From: Membranipora membranacea
Taxonomy: Eukaryota > Bryozoa > Gymnolaemata > Cheilostomatida > Membraniporidae
Assembly (NCBI GenBank): GCA_914767715.1
Contig: OU612065.1
Span: forward strand, 30,442,001 to 30,506,000
Reading direction: 5' to 3'
DNA length: 64,000 nucleotides
Positions 1 to 12,233 of the stretch are shown piece after piece. The stretch's first letter is position 1, and each line of letters starts with the position of its first letter. The translations under genes were made by a program, and so were the position numbers. The notes beneath the pieces are model-generated. The model was not told the origin of the DNA, made no database searches, and saw only the letters and a program-made list of their open reading frames with translations.

Positions 1-768
1 GGCAGGAAATCATGTGCCATTATAGGTTCTTTTATGAGTTCAGCCCTCAAGTTTGTGTCTCTCTTTCATGTTAGAAGTAAGGCAAGCATCAGGTAAGATA
101 TAAGCATTTCAACCCAACCAGATCCCACCGTATATAATTGACCATCCGCTCAGCTCAAGGATGAAATCCTTGCTCAGCTTTACATGTTTTTATTTTCATT
201 ATTTTATCAATGTGATTATAACCATCTGAATTACAATACTGTGGGTTCTGAGCTCAAAACCAGCTAATGGCTTTATACCCAATGTTTGAGAATGACCCAT
301 CCATTGTGTCAGCTGCATCCGCTTCATAATTACTCATAACCATAACCTTTCAAAAATGAAAATATTTTAAAGATTTTTAATTTTTGCTTGTTTGCTAATT
401 GAAATGGCTAAATATTATTTCCACTTACTATAAGCTTTAGGGAAAGTTCTCCATGATAGATTTTACAAAGGAATTAAAAATTTAAATCAAAAACACTAAT
501 ATTTCCATCTTGAATTTGACAATTTGTGGCCAGGTTGTCAAATTTAATTCATCCTGTAGGATAGGAATTCCTAGAAATTAAGCTATGTCTGTAGGAGGTA
601 AACATAGCAAGAGAGATGACCACCCAAATACATAGCCAGTAGCTTCACTGTTAGTATTGGTGTTGTTATGTTGATGGATAATATCGTTTGACTGTATTAT
701 AAGTTGACCGGTGTATTGTGTAATATTTATTATATTATATTTATTATATTATATTGTATTATATTTAG
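1..768. other. DENND4 upstream intron, no exon seen
   Basis: No open frame with splice signals and no recognisable repeat was found. The stretch ends in a TTAT-rich run that serves as the pyrimidine/AT tract of the acceptor at 768. It is most simply intronic sequence of the DENND4 gene, whose earlier exons lie left of the window. Confidence 0.5.
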
Positions 769-3700
769 TCAAGTCAGACGATCCGCTCGGCTTCTTCTCA
801 ACTCAAGACTCCACACAAATAAGTAAAAGTACTCCTAAGTCATCTACAGACACCCTGAACTCAGTCAGCAGTCAGCAGTTACCCTCCGCTGCCTCTATGG
901 ATATCGGTATGATATATACTAAAACTGATAAGATCAAAGTCCACCGAAAAGACGCAAAACTGCCCGGCTCAGTTGTCAGATCATAGCTTAGTTCATTGGT
1001 CAGAGTGATGCTAGCTCATGTTTGATCTACTTGCCTGCTTTGGAGTTGTTCCCCCTCCACTTGAGGGGAGCAACTCCAAATGTAGGCAAAATCATCTGGA
1101 CATTGTGCCGTGGTGTATATATCCTGACAATCCTCTGTAATCAACCAGTCACATGTCTCGATGATCCGAGCTTGCTTATCATGTGGACTAATATAATTCT
1201 GCATGTTGATTCAAGCCTGGTAGTGGTCTTCCGACAGGTAAGGGGGGGGGGGTGCTGCTGCAGTAGGAAGAAAGAGTTTTGGGACCTCACACTAACACTG
1301 CTGCCTTTCTGTTGTGAACATGTATTAATATCCTAATTCTGTTGTAGTCTGTTAGTAGTTTTTGAATTGTATGACGCAGATACCTTACTTACTAAATGGC
1401 TTGGGTTGTGTATGTATTTCTTTCAATTTTAAGGCAATCTGTTCGGTCGAGAATCACCTAAGAAGGTTATGACTAATGGAGGTACAGTGACTATGAATGG
1501 TTCTGGTGATGTGAAAAAGTATGAACTACTGCAACTGTCACCGGAGAATGAGAACGCCCCCTCACTGGAAACTCCTCAACTGAGAAAAAGCCTCAGTCTA
1601 GATTCTCGTAACAGCTATAAGGTACTTTATGACTGCAGGACAAGTGTCTAATAACAAGTGTCAACTAACAAGTGCTTGTTTTGTGTACATTACTTTCTAG
1701 CTCTAATCTTGTATCAGAAACCTTGATGAGTTTAACCGTCATTCATCATAATAGTTTTCTCTTTGCAACAAAAGGCAAAACATAGTTTGAGTGTTCAAAC
1801 TCATCTCGGGTTACTGGAAGCGACAGGTTGTAATCCAGACCAGCCAACTGATGGGATGTGATTGGTGATGGTGTGCTTCTACCAGCGACCCTAGCAGTGT
1901 TTTGGCGCTTCAATGAGGTTAAACCATATATGGTGATTAATGCTGATCATTATGTATAAATAAAGTGGAGAAGTTTGGTGGAACTGGGAGTCAGGCAAAA
2001 ATAATCAGGACATGGCGGTGAAAGGTGAACAAAGGTGAACAATTATGTATAAATAAGACATTGACTAGAGTTTGTGACTTCTTATAATTATATTAAAATA
2101 TAATATATAGTAATTATCTACATTTATAGGCAGCCGTAAGGGAGGAAGATGCTCGTAGCGCTGATGCCATCCTGTCATCAACTCAACAGGCCAGCGATCG
2201 AATGATCAAGAAGCGTGACTCTATAGAAAGCAAGGTAAGTGTGCTGTTATCTTCACTAGGCATTATGGGTAACATAGTGGTGTATTGTATATTTAGATAG
2301 ATGTGTATTGAATTTAATACAAGTTGGTGTTACGACAAAAGCAGAAAATGAGATAATTATGATTTGTCTGCTCTTTGTTAGCATTGTTCAATGAGTTGAT
2401 AACTCCAAACTCAGCTTTGTGGTAAAGGTTTGCCCAGGGAGGGTGCCTGGTTCGCCATGCTAGAGCATTTCAGGCATATACGCCATCAACATTCTCAACA
2501 CAACTAGCAGTGAGGCCTTAATGCAACAAGGTCACAATGTTAACAGAATGTATCTCTCCGTAAGTATAGAGAAGGGAAAAGCGATAGCAGTTTGTTTATA
2601 GCCATTTTGTGTGATAATAGAGAGTACCAATAATTCACCAAAAAAATACCGATAAATTAAATATAACGTTTGATTTAAAATCAAGTATCAACTATAAATC
2701 ATCAAATGTAATTGTTCTGATAATGTTTTCCTTTCATTCTCAATGGCTGATTTTGAAAAAAATTCTCATCAAATGAATGGTATGCCAACAAAGTTTTAAA
2801 AAAAAGTCATCACACAGTCAACTGATCCGGGAAGTCATCAATCTTCCCTATCACTTTCAATGCTATAACATTTCCTCATCATCTCATTTATCACTCATAG
2901 TAACGGCTTAGCCTTATTTTTGTTACCCCCCAAAACTAAAAAAGTAGCCGTGACAAGGCTAGTAACAGCTGCTATCACTCAAAGTAACAGCTGAAAATGA
3001 TATATTACCCCTATACATGAAGATGGGTTAGAGTGCCAACCTAAATATGCTGTCACCTGTTTATTTGATACAATTGACCTTAATTGCCATAATCGCCTGA
3101 GGTGTATGTGCCGTATGTGCCAACCAACTAGTCAAGGAAATATGAGGCTAGATCTAATCTAATCAGATAAGGAATCTCCTGTTAGTTCCCCTGTATAAAT
3201 AGTAATTCTCTGCTCAGGTGGCAAGCATGAGTAGAATATCTGTCTGTATTATATTATGGTTTTCTCAAAACTATAATCTAATCCAAAATCAATGAAATTG
3301 GAAGGAAATGACCACTTATCCAGGTATACTAGCAGACACCAGCAGGATATGTCAAAGATTACAGTATACAATATTATTGAGTAAAATCTATGATTTGTTG
3401 TCTTTTATAGGAAAGTTTAGATAGCCTGGGTAGCTCAGGAAACTTGTCTCTACAGGAGGGGACATCACAGCAGACAGCCTCATATAAAGAATGGGTGACT
3501 AACTCTATTAAGCGCTCCACTAGTCTTGCTCTTACTAGAACACATCTGTCTAAAGTGAAGAGTATGGTTTATGGAAGCGGGGGAGATAAGCCCAAACAGG
3601 AGCCTATTAGTAAGTGGTTTGTTTATGTTTCTAATTCAACAAAGAAGTTAAGATAAAAGAAACTAAAAAATTATGATGAAGCCCACATGCACATTAGCTT

Positions 3701-6700
3701 TGTCAATATCGCAGCTAGTCGAGGTGCAATGCCAAACCAATGGTCTTGTCGACATGTCACTTAAGCATATTATGTAAGGAGGTAATGTGTGCATCATTGA
3801 GTTGGGTGGATCATCTTGTTCGCCTGGAAAGGTAACTCCACATAATTGAGCCGTGAATGGTAGTAGTAGCTTGTGGATCTTGACTATGGGTTGGGGAGGC
3901 TGGTAACGGTTATAATGATTTGATCATGTGAACGTTTCATCACCATCAGTTGAGCTATTTCCATATTTCTATACATCTCAAATCAGTAAGATGACATTTT
4001 GACCTTCGTATTCGGTTTATAATAAATTAAATTTGCTTCGATATAAAGTTGTTAATTGTAGTTCTTTGCCATTTTTTGCTATACAGGCGCAATGTCATCA
4101 CATGAGAGTATCGACAGTGCAGGAGTAGCTGCTGGTATAGCTACACCCAAACCTATAAGTGCTAAACGGTTAGTGTGTCCACAAATTTACACCAATATAA
4201 TCACGATGCAAATTAGCCACAGGACTTTATTTATCAATGAAGCAAAAGTCTTAGAAAATATCTGAGTTTCAAGTTAACTAAGCCTAATCAGGCTACTCAG
4301 TCAGAGCAGGGAGTAACAGATTGGTCAGAGAGTGTTGCTGTTTTACCGGACAGCCTTGATCAACTGAGATAGCTGCTGCAATACCTTTTGGATTTTTGGT
4401 CCTTTGGAAAATTGGTAGACCCAATTTGCCAAGTTCAATTTACCGGCATTTGGAGTCCCCACTACAAAACCCCTGGCGGCTCATAAGTAGAATGGGAGCT
4501 ACCCCTGATATAGGGAAATTAGATATAAATCGGTCTTAATAATTAGGAGGTAAGGGCAGAGGTTATTGTGAAAAAAAAACACTCTCACTGTGACAGATCA
4601 TGGCTTCTCCCGCTTTCATAAAGAAACACTTGATAGGCACAGTACAAGGAAGTCTGATGTTTGCATAATATGTTATTAGTGTCTGTCTGTACTACTAGGC
4701 CATGTTTGGTACGGTTTTAAAAATCTCAGGCTCAAAAGTCATTAGAAAATATGAAATAACATAGCCTGTGGGCCAACAAATATGCTATTGATTATGTCTT
4801 ATTATCATATTAATAGGGAAGGAGTGTCGAGCTCGATGAAGAAGTTGAAATCTTACTCATCCAGTATATCTAGTAAGCTAGTATCGAGTTATAATAAAGT
4901 GAAGCACACTGTGAAGGAATATCAGGCCCCGAGTACCGTCAGCACACCGTATAAAGATGAGAAGTCAGCATCAGAACAAAGAAACAATGATGATAACATC
5001 AGCATGTGAGTGTATTGTCAGCGGCAACCTGCCTTAACAACCCCCTTGCAAATGTGACCATTCAATTTTAGGGCGATAGGGATGGGTTTTGCTTACTCAC
5101 ACAACAATACAGTGGAGAACTTTACCATACAACAAGTACAACACTTAGTACAAACATAGACTCAATAATATATGAGGATATTGGATCTTCCTATCATAAC
5201 CTGTCTCGACAAACTTTGTTGGTGGAGGGGGAAACAAACTTTGCCCCCCCCTGCCCACCAATGAAGCTTGTCAAGACAGGCTAAGTCTGCAGCGGCTAAA
5301 TCTGCCACAAGCGGCAAATATACATGAAGGAGGTATTGATAGCCAATATCTTAATTTGCACGATCATATATTATTCAGTCTATGTTTGCTCTTGATTTAG
5401 AAACATGTCATGGTATAGTTCTACATTCTTTTAGTGTGTGAGTAACAAAATCCATCCCTATCGCCTAAAAATTACGATTCTGTCTAGTCTAAGCCTTCCA
5501 GATTGTTATACACAACCACCAGGGGTGCCAGTAATGGACGATGGAGGTCCAACAAAATATGAAATTAATTTTACTTCGTATTGGCATACTAACGTCAATA
5601 ACAGACACCTAGGGATTTGTGATGGAGGCAAACCAACGAACCCTGGCCTCGCAGTAAGAAGCTGAAATCTTTTTGTTATTCAAGATAAAGCTATTTATCA
5701 GTGGTCCCTCACTTTAGTGGTCATTTATCTCATTGCTCTCTGTACACAGCTAATGAAAAATGATGTGTAGGCAAAATACCAACTACAGATAGTGAATCAT
5801 TGTCACCGATCCATATAAGTGCCCCTCACACATTGCGGTGTAACACTTATCAGTGACGCACAAACACTTTGTCTGATAATAGTGTCAAGTGAGGTGCAGC
5901 CTTTTTTTATCATTATATAGCCTCAGCTCGCAGAGTCTCGGAGGAGGAGCCGCCGATGATTTTATCTGTCTATACTGTATCCGTTACACTTTACTCTTAT
6001 CACTGGTTCACAGTCTTTTTTTGTTATCATATTTTAGCTTCAGTTCCCAGAGTTTAAGAGGAGCCGCCACCAATGAATTTATCTGTCTGCACTGTACCCG
6101 TTACACCTTACTCTTATCACTGGTTCACAGTCTTTTTTGTTATCATATTTTAGCCTCAGTTCACAGAGTCTTGGAGGAGCTGGGGATGATATAGCTATGG
6201 ATGATGGAAATAAACCATTTGATACGACCATTAAATATGGTGAGATTTTATTAGCCTGCTCCCAGGGATGGGTCGTAGTGACATGGATAGAGTTAATTGG
6301 TGTTGGCATTTGTATACTATCACAGAGTAAGGTTATATCCTAACTCTGTATTGTGTTTCAATGATACTCCCCTATAAGCTAGTTGTTTGTGTGCTAATTT
6401 TTCAATACTGTCATCTGATAATTACTATCGCAGTGCACTGATTGTGCATCAGCTCTGGTTATGTGGTCCCTGCTTCCTTCTAATAAAGAACAGTTTGATG
6501 GTCCACTGTGATAACTCTATCATCTGCCCTCGTAGAGTAGTGAGAGTTGTGGGTCTTATCTTCGCCAAACTCTCGTTAAGATTACTTAATCTTAAACAAA
6601 AAGAAATTCACTGCTAGCGTAATTATAAATGAGCAGTATGATGTAAGATGTAACCGTGAAACATCAACAAATTAATGATAAAGTAACTCCTAAAACTTTA

Positions 6701-8328
6701 ATTAGAATAATTAGGCCGAGCAGCAGCACCCTGGGAATCTATTATAACTAATTAGTTAAAGCGCAATCGATGGTATCCGACTAATCTGGGGTCAATAACA
6801 TTTATTTGTTTAATAGGTTATAATAGTGTTTACATTAGGCAAAAGCGGACCTGTTCCACTGTAATAAAATTGATTATTAATAATCAGTGTAAAATCCCAT
6901 ACCAGTTGAGAGCTACTGCGTATGGGATTTTACACTGATTATTCATAATCAATTTTATTACAGTGAAACAGGTCCGCTTTTGCCTAATATGTGTAAATTT
7001 TCAGTCTGATATTTAGATAATAATACTATAGTAAATGAAAGATACTCTAGCTATGAAATATTGCCTTAGGTCGGAGAGCTATGTTGTGAGCTTGTATCCG
7101 TATTGATTTCATGTGTCAGTAAATAGCAGACTTCCTGATTTATACCGTGTTTTAACCACTGTTATTATTGCTAAACTTTAGATGGAATATCTATGGAGTT
7201 TGTGTCCATTTATCTGACTGCTCTCTCGTCAGCGGCACCACCAGCACAGCCTGCTACGGATAATGTGGACGATGCTTTCCTTCCTCCAATGTCATCGGGC
7301 ACACAAGATGTTGGCGAGTTTGGCGGCCATGTTTTATTAGAAGTAGTAATGTGCTCGGCCACGCAGTGTGAACACTGCTGTAGTCTTCTGTATGACGAGG
7401 ATATCATGTCAGGCTGGTCGGCTCAGGACAGCGATCTGAACACCATGTTAGTCTTAATCCTCCTGAGTCATTCCCTCATTAACATCACACTGATCACGTA
7501 ATATACTATTGCATGTATATCTCTGATCGATTGACAGTGAACTTATTCACTTAGCATGAGTACCATCACTAGGAATTTGGTGTGACGACCCGAGTTCAAT
7601 TTTACTAATTAGGGGCGGGTACATGTTAGGTACTCGTACTAAATTGGCTCTAACGATCAGAGGTACAAATGATAATAGTGTAGTCTCAATGTTAGTGTGC
7701 GTGACCATAGAGTTATCATATACATGTACATAATAGCTCTATGTTCATAACAGACAAAAAAACTTACCTGGTCTAACTAAACCACACAAAAAAAAATCCC
7801 ACCTACCACCAGCGGAAAGTTTCTCAAACCTTATGCAATTATGTCTCCAGAGCCAGATTTCTTTGTTTAGAGTGGCATACCCACTCATAACAAAAAAAAA
7901 CATTCCAAGTTTACTGTCAACAGATATTATCTCAAATCCCATGGCATGTATGAATTGTGTATTTATGCAGCTAAATGCTGATTTGCCGACTTTTTTGACA
8001 TATCACTCTCCCAATATCACATAGCGAATAACAAGAGTGATTATCTGCCCCTGTATATTATACACTGCAATCGGTGTCTTGATTCTTATAGAAACAGTAA
8101 CTGACTTGTGAGAAGATTTAGTAAATAACCAGGATAATTACTTAGATGCTTTTACCCTACGTTTTCCTATTTTTAAAGCTGTCGATTCTGTGAGAGAAAG
8201 CAAGTACCCTTCCTAAACATAGAAATGAAAGATGCTAAGTCTAGGTCTAGTCTGAGGACCGGCCGCCAATCCTTGGCTGATGAAGCTGGACTATTGTCAT
8301 CACCCCGCACAGCAAACTCTGAGGCTAG
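769..8328 (+). CDS. DENND4: DENND4-family Rab GEF, middle part (nine exons)
   Basis: Part of a DENND4 (DENN domain-containing 4, Rab10 guanine-nucleotide exchange factor) gene; the DENN domain itself lies left of the window. Exons I joined by phase: 769-906, 1434-1621, 2130-2234, 3411-3609, 4087-4168, 4817-5005, 6154-6239, 7182-7446, 8179-8328. All have AG acceptors and GT donors (GTATGA, GTACTT, GTAAGT, GTAAGT, GTTAGT, GTGAGT, GTGAGA, GTTAGT, GTAAGA). Exons 1-7 encode a Ser/Lys-rich low-complexity linker. Exons 8-9 encode the recognisable DENND4 core: CEHC, LVYDE-like [15 protein letters not shown], then CRFC followed by [10 protein letters not shown], matching the family's CxxC zinc-ribbon-like stretch and its LLNIE segment. 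The CRFC codons are completed across the 7446/8179 junction. Exon 7 is preceded by decoy acceptors (see repeat). The frame continues at 44460 after a very long intron. Identity is strong from the C-terminal exons; the early linker exons rest mainly on phase continuity. Confidence 0.85.
5066..5472. repeat. MITE with about 35-bp inverted ends
   Basis: It lies in a DENND4 intron. The left end TTTAGGGCGATAGGGATGG and the right end CCATCCCTATCGCCTAAA are inverted copies that extend imperfectly inward (TTACTCACAC / GTGTGAGTAA). AATT flanks both ends. A second small hairpin, with arms CCTGTCTCGACAAACTTTG and CTTGTCAAGACAGG, sits in its middle at about 5200-5282. No coding capacity. Confidence 0.7.
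5901..6160 (+). repeat. Tandem triplicated splice acceptor of DENND4 exon 7
   Basis: Three head-to-tail copies with period 116-117 bp. Each holds a T-rich tract, an AG and the start of the exon (CCTCAG..CAGAGT..GGAGGAGC). AG ends at 5920, 6037 and 6153. Only the third continues into an exon with an open frame and a donor (6154-6239). The first two continue into TTTATCTGTC-type sequence that is shared between copies. Confidence 0.75.
6831..6995. repeat. Foldback MITE, about 70-bp arms
   Basis: Near-perfect inverted arms (6831-6901 and 6921-6995) surround a loop of about 19 bp. The outer part reads GGCAAAAGCGGACCTGTT and the inner part AGTGTAAAATCCCATA. A degraded relative of the inner half occurs near 40389-40435. 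It sits in the DENND4 intron between 6239 and 7182. Confidence 0.8.
7500..7720. repeat. Dispersed repeat, inverted relative at 48070-48260
   Basis: The segments around GAATTTGGTGTGACGACCCG and GGTACTCGTACTAAATTGGC reappear in reverse orientation at about 48080-48240. The two diverged copies of about 200 bp flank the whole DENND4 C-terminal half plus the fucosyltransferase array. Confidence 0.6.
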
Positions 8329-8499
8329 GTAAGACAGATAAAATTACCTCCCTGATAAAATAATATGAGTTACTAAGATTTTTTAAATATTCAATTCTTG
8401 AGTAGAATAACTTAAAAAATCAGTGCAACTGGGAAGTGTTGACTAGATATCTATTCATTGAAAAGGTCAACTTCTCTTATTTTAATAAAACACTAAATG

Positions 8500-9091
8500 T
8501 TATGTTAAAAGTAGAAAAAAGGATGAATACCCTGATTTAAATGCTGAGGCAATTCTGGATATGATGACACTGGCTCATCAAGAGAAATTTCTCTCCATTA
8601 TCAAAATAACCTGCATAGAGAGATCACAGGGACAACATCAAAGATACTAAACTAGCTTTTCTAAGATCACTTGTCGTAAATTCCCAAAAGGGCATTTTTA
8701 TTAAACCCTAACAAGGCACAGACTTGTCATATATGAGGCCATAATTTTTATCCTGGCAGCTAAGCAACTGGTTACTCAATATTGTTATGCACCATGTGAG
8801 TACTCACGTTTAAAAAATAATATAAAATAGCCTTGTCATGCCGCCAGCGATTTATTTTTATTGGCGCGTTAAATAATAAAATATATTTTAAATTAAGCTC
8901 CTGTGCATTCGAGGGCTATGTGTGTTCTTGCATGTTGCCATTGGCTACTCAGATCAAAGGTACTAAAATTCCACAGAGATCTGAATATTATTACGAGTCG
9001 GACAATGATCAAGAAAATAAAATTGCTGGTCGGTACTTTCTAGGATGAATAAATCAATTAGCTGCATAAATAATAAGCCAAGTTAGCAACA
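8500..9091. repeat. Dispersed repeat shared with 20770-21290 and 26950-27480
   Basis: Landmarks such as CTAGCTTTTCTAAGATCAC, AAACCCTAACAAGGCA, GTGCATTCGAGGGCT and AATAAGCCAAGTTAGCAAC occur in the same order in all three places. The copies at 20.8 and 27.0 kb are very similar to each other; this one is more diverged and carries the MITE array that the other two lack. An AT-rich 71-aa open frame here has no recognisable domain. Confidence 0.65.
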
Positions 9092-10596
9092 TTAAAGGGC
9101 AACCAAGGTTTCAAACAACTTCTCATTGATGGCCATTGATTAATAGCAGATTGCACTTTCTGCATGGGGAAAAAGACAAAATATAATTCGGATGATTATT
9201 CAGCCAGAATTCTTGTGAAACATTTCTTCTATCAGGTACTCAAACTCAGCTAAAAGAGAATACCACATAGCAGTTTCCTGTTCCTGTTATTATTTAGCCT
9301 GTGCTCTATAATTATTACAGCAAATTCTTGGAACCTCCCCTAAACTGAAGTGTTACCTGGCTTAGAGTCAGCAACTACTTTGAGTTTTGCATCGCGTAAT
9401 GCACAAAGCTGATGCTGCCCAGCACATTATTTGCTACCCATTAATGCATTGCTGCGAAACCTTGGTTGCCCTTTAAAGGGCAACTCAGGTTTCAAACAAG
9501 TTCTCGTCGATTGATAGCAGATTGCACCTTCTGCATCGGGAAAAACACAAAATCTAATTCTAATGATTATTCAGCCAGAATTCTTGTGAAACAATCCATC
9601 CATCAAGTACTCAAACTCAGCTAAAAAAGTATACCACAGAGCAGTTTCCTGTTCCTGTTATTATTTAGGCTGTGCTCTATCATTATTGAAGCAATATCTT
9701 GGAACCTCCCTATACTGAAGTGTTAACCAGCTTAGGGTCAGCAACTACTTTGAGTTTTGCATCGCGTAATGCACAAAGCTGATGCTGCCTAGCACATTAT
9801 TTACTACCCATTAATGCATTGCTGCGAAACCTTGGTTGCCCTTTAAAGGGCAACTCAGGTTTCAAACAAGTTCTCGTCGATTGATAGCAGATTGCACCTT
9901 CTGCATCGGGAAAAACACAAAATCTAATTCTAATGATTATTCAGCCAGAATTCTTGTGAAACAATCCATCCATCAAGTACTCAAACTCAGCTAAAAAAGT
10001 ATACCACAGAGCAGTTTCCTGTTCCTGTTATTATTTAGGCTGTGCTCTATCATTATTGAAGCAATATCTTGGAACCTCCCTATACTGAAGTGTTAACCAG
10101 CTTAGGGTCAGCAACTACTTTGAGTTTTGCGCCGCGTCATGCACAAAGCTGATGCTGCCTAGCACATTATTTACTACCCACTAATGCATTGCTGCGAAAC
10201 CTTGGTTGCCCTTTAGGGCAACCAAGGTTTCGCAGCAATGCATTAATGGGTAGCAAATAATGTGCTGGGCAGCATCAGCTTTGTGCATTACGCGATGCAA
10301 AACTCAAAGTAGTTGCTGACCCTAAGCTGGGTAACACTTCAGTTTAGGGGAGGTTCCAAGACTTTGCTGTAATAATTATAGAGCACAGGCTAAAATAATA
10401 ACAGGAACAGGAAACTGCTATCTGGTATTCTCTTTTAGCTGAGTTTGAGTACCTGATGGAAGAAATGTTTCACAAGAATTCTGGCTGAATAATCATCCGA
10501 ATTATATTTTGTCTTTTTCCCCATGCAGAAGGTGCAATTTGCTATTAATCAATGGCCATCAATGAGAAGTTGTTTGAAACCTTGGTTGCCCTTTAA
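9092..10596. mobile_element. Four-unit TTAA MITE array (three direct, one inverted)
   Basis: Units of about 366-379 bp: 9096-9472, 9477-9842, 9847-10213 (head to tail) and 10214-10592 (inverted). Each is bounded by AAGGGCAAC..GGTTTC ends and their complement GAAACCTTGGTTGCCCTT. Units are joined through TTAA; the outermost TTAAs are at 9092-9095 and 10593-10596. The paralogous sites at about 21281 and 27481 read CATTAAGTCAGCG or AATTAAGTCAGCG with a single TTAA and no insert. Units 2 and 3 are nearly identical. TTAA targeting with short inverted ends is typical of piggyBac-type non-autonomous elements; that class is inference. Confidence 0.85.
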
Positions 10597-10958
10597 GTCA
10601 GTGAGTCATCGCTAGGAGATAGGCCCCTAGTGATGGTCAGGTGTAAAGGTGAGCCAGCCAGCAAGCCAACTTGGGTCCCCCCTCGACAAACTTTCATCCC
10701 ATCCCAATTTAATCATCGTCTTCCTTGTAAAGGTTTTGAGATGAAGCAAATTAACAAATGCACCAAACATTGTGTCTAAAAAATGTAACGCTAGGATGAG
10801 GTAACATATAGTGGGCTTGAGCTGTATATATATTTATTATTCTTGCCGTCCACAAGCAATAATGATGTAATAGTTTGTAGATCTTATAGCTTTGACAGAA
10901 AAATTTGAGAGAATTAAAAACAACTACATCTAGATCATCATCATCATCATCCACATCA
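10597..10958. other. FUT-A 3' flank
   Basis: No gene. It is related to the 3' flanks of FUT-C and FUT-E (shared CACAAGCAATAATGAT, TAGTTTGTAGATCTTATAGC). A minus-strand AATAAA lies at 10833-10838, about 120 nt past the FUT-A stop, and is the likely polyadenylation signal. Confidence 0.5.
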
Positions 10959-12104
10959 TTACATATTTCTACAATTCAAAGGATCATTGAACTTGTCAGC
11001 TATGTTTGAATGTTTGACTTTATATTTTGCTGGAAAGTGAGCTATTTTGCACAAATCACAAAAGTCAGACTTATCCAATTTTATCTCATACGATTCTCTC
11101 CAATGGTTATACTGATTGAAAGCCTGGTGATCCTGGGTCAGCGCTTTCATATACTGGCCTAGTTTTTCTAAAGATGTGAAATTATTGACATGAATGAATG
11201 AATCTGGGGGAGCGACGGCCGTATATTCCTCTAGTGTAAGCCCTCCGAGAGCAACAGGGATATAATATCCATCACCGTTTAATACCTTCCAGAATTTCTC
11301 TGTGATATAATCCTTACATAGAGAGTTCTCAAACGAGAGGTAGAAGTGATATTGGGAATGAAGTCTGTGCTCACACGCATAATCTCCTCGTCCGCATGGT
11401 GCTTTACCCGTACATCCACCAAAAATATCCACATCTATATACTGCCCAAGTTTCTTCATTAAATCCAATCGATCGTACCCCTCGGAATCGCAGTTGCTTA
11501 CATAAGCGAAAGCCCCTCGTGTCTTGTTGGCAGCATAGTCGATCTTCTGCTCCGTCTTATCGGTGATTGGAGAAACTCGGCCGTATGGATGAAACACTGA
11601 TGCATATCTTGTATAGGTTATTGCTCCATCAAAGTCGTTGAACAAATCTCTCCATTTATTGTGCGCATACCGAGGCGATTCGTGTCCATATACTAACCAC
11701 ACGGTATGAAAACTTGTGTCCTGTTTTATGAATCTTTTTAGCAATTCCAGATTCTTTTCTGTGAAATAATCAACGATCACTATGTCAGCATACATTGCGT
11801 CGTCAGGATAATCAGAGTATTGTAATATGCAGTTCGAATATTCGCAACCACTGAAGTTCCTTATATACTGTTGATATGTCTGCAGCCAGGCGCTATCCCA
11901 TGCGTATACGATTCTCGTTGATTCATTACGTATTTCACTGCTATGCTGTCTTATTTTAATTAATTCCCTTCTACCATTGTCTTCGTCGACCAGTCGGAAA
12001 CCTTTTACACCTAACTGTAGCCGGCTAGTTGAGTTCAAGACGAATATTATTGTTATGGTCGTTAAGCACGCTATAGTTAGTAATGAGTATTTCTTCGCTT
12101 CCAT
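10959..12104 (-). CDS. Alpha-1,3-fucosyltransferase, GT10 (FUT-A)
   Basis: A 381-aa type II Golgi glycosyltransferase predicted to move fucose from GDP-fucose to GlcNAc in alpha-1,3 linkage. Order: short cytosolic tail MEAKKYS; one membrane anchor about residues 6-24; a stem; an acceptor-side domain with HESPRYAHNKWRDLF, FDGAITY and HPYG; then the donor-binding domain with KTRGAFAYVSNC, VDIFG, HFYLSFENSLCKDYITEKFW, and PPDSFIHV; and a Cys-rich end (FCDLCKIAHF..C). The ENS and DYITEKFW motifs mark the GDP-fucose site in GT10. N-glycosylation sequons NKT and NFT are present. I chose the Met at 12104, not the upstream one at 12179, because FUT-C/E/F/G/I all begin with MEGKK, MEVRK or MEAKK. Its 5' half and 5' flank match FUT-G, while its C-terminal end (KVKHSNIADKFND) matches FUT-C and FUT-E. 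Confidence 0.92.
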   Translation of the reverse strand: MEAKKYSLLTIACLTTITIIFVLNSTSRLQLGVKGFRLVDEDNGRRELIKIRQHSSEIRNESTRIVYAWDSAWLQTYQQYIRNFSGCEYSNCILQYSDYPDDAMYADIVIVDYFTEKNLELLKRFIKQDTSFHTVWLVYGHESPRYAHNKWRDLFNDFDGAITYTRYASVFHPYGRVSPITDKTEQKIDYAANKTRGAFAYVSNCDSEGYDRLDLMKKLGQYIDVDIFGGCTGKAPCGRGDYACEHRLHSQYHFYLSFENSLCKDYITEKFWKVLNGDGYYIPVALGGLTLEEYTAVAPPDSFIHVNNFTSLEKLGQYMKALTQDHQAFNQYNHWRESYEIKLDKSDFCDLCKIAHFPAKYKVKHSNIADKFNDPLNCRNM

Positions 12105-12224
12105 TAGAGAGCAGAAACTGCGATGTGTGTACTGAACGTTGAGCTGATTGAGTCTTAGTGATCCCAACACACAAGTCACTATGCGTCAATAAACTCTATA
12201 CAACCAACAACTATAACAATGATA

Positions 12225-12233
12225 CAGTTTATA
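12225..12233 (-). promoter_or_regulatory. Candidate TATA box of FUT-A
   Basis: On the minus strand TATAAACTG lies about 125 nt before the FUT-A ATG. The same word is conserved at 35465-35473 upstream of FUT-G, inside a flank shared by the two genes. The transcription start is unknown. Confidence 0.3.

Noticed and set aside
8833-9048. 71-aa plus frame in the dispersed repeat
   Set aside because: Not preserved as a frame in the copies at 21.0 and 27.2 kb.
12105-12179. 25-residue N-terminal extension of FUT-A
   Set aside because: Paralogues start at the MEAKK/MEGKK/MEVRK methionine. FUT-H has a similar spurious extension to 39704.
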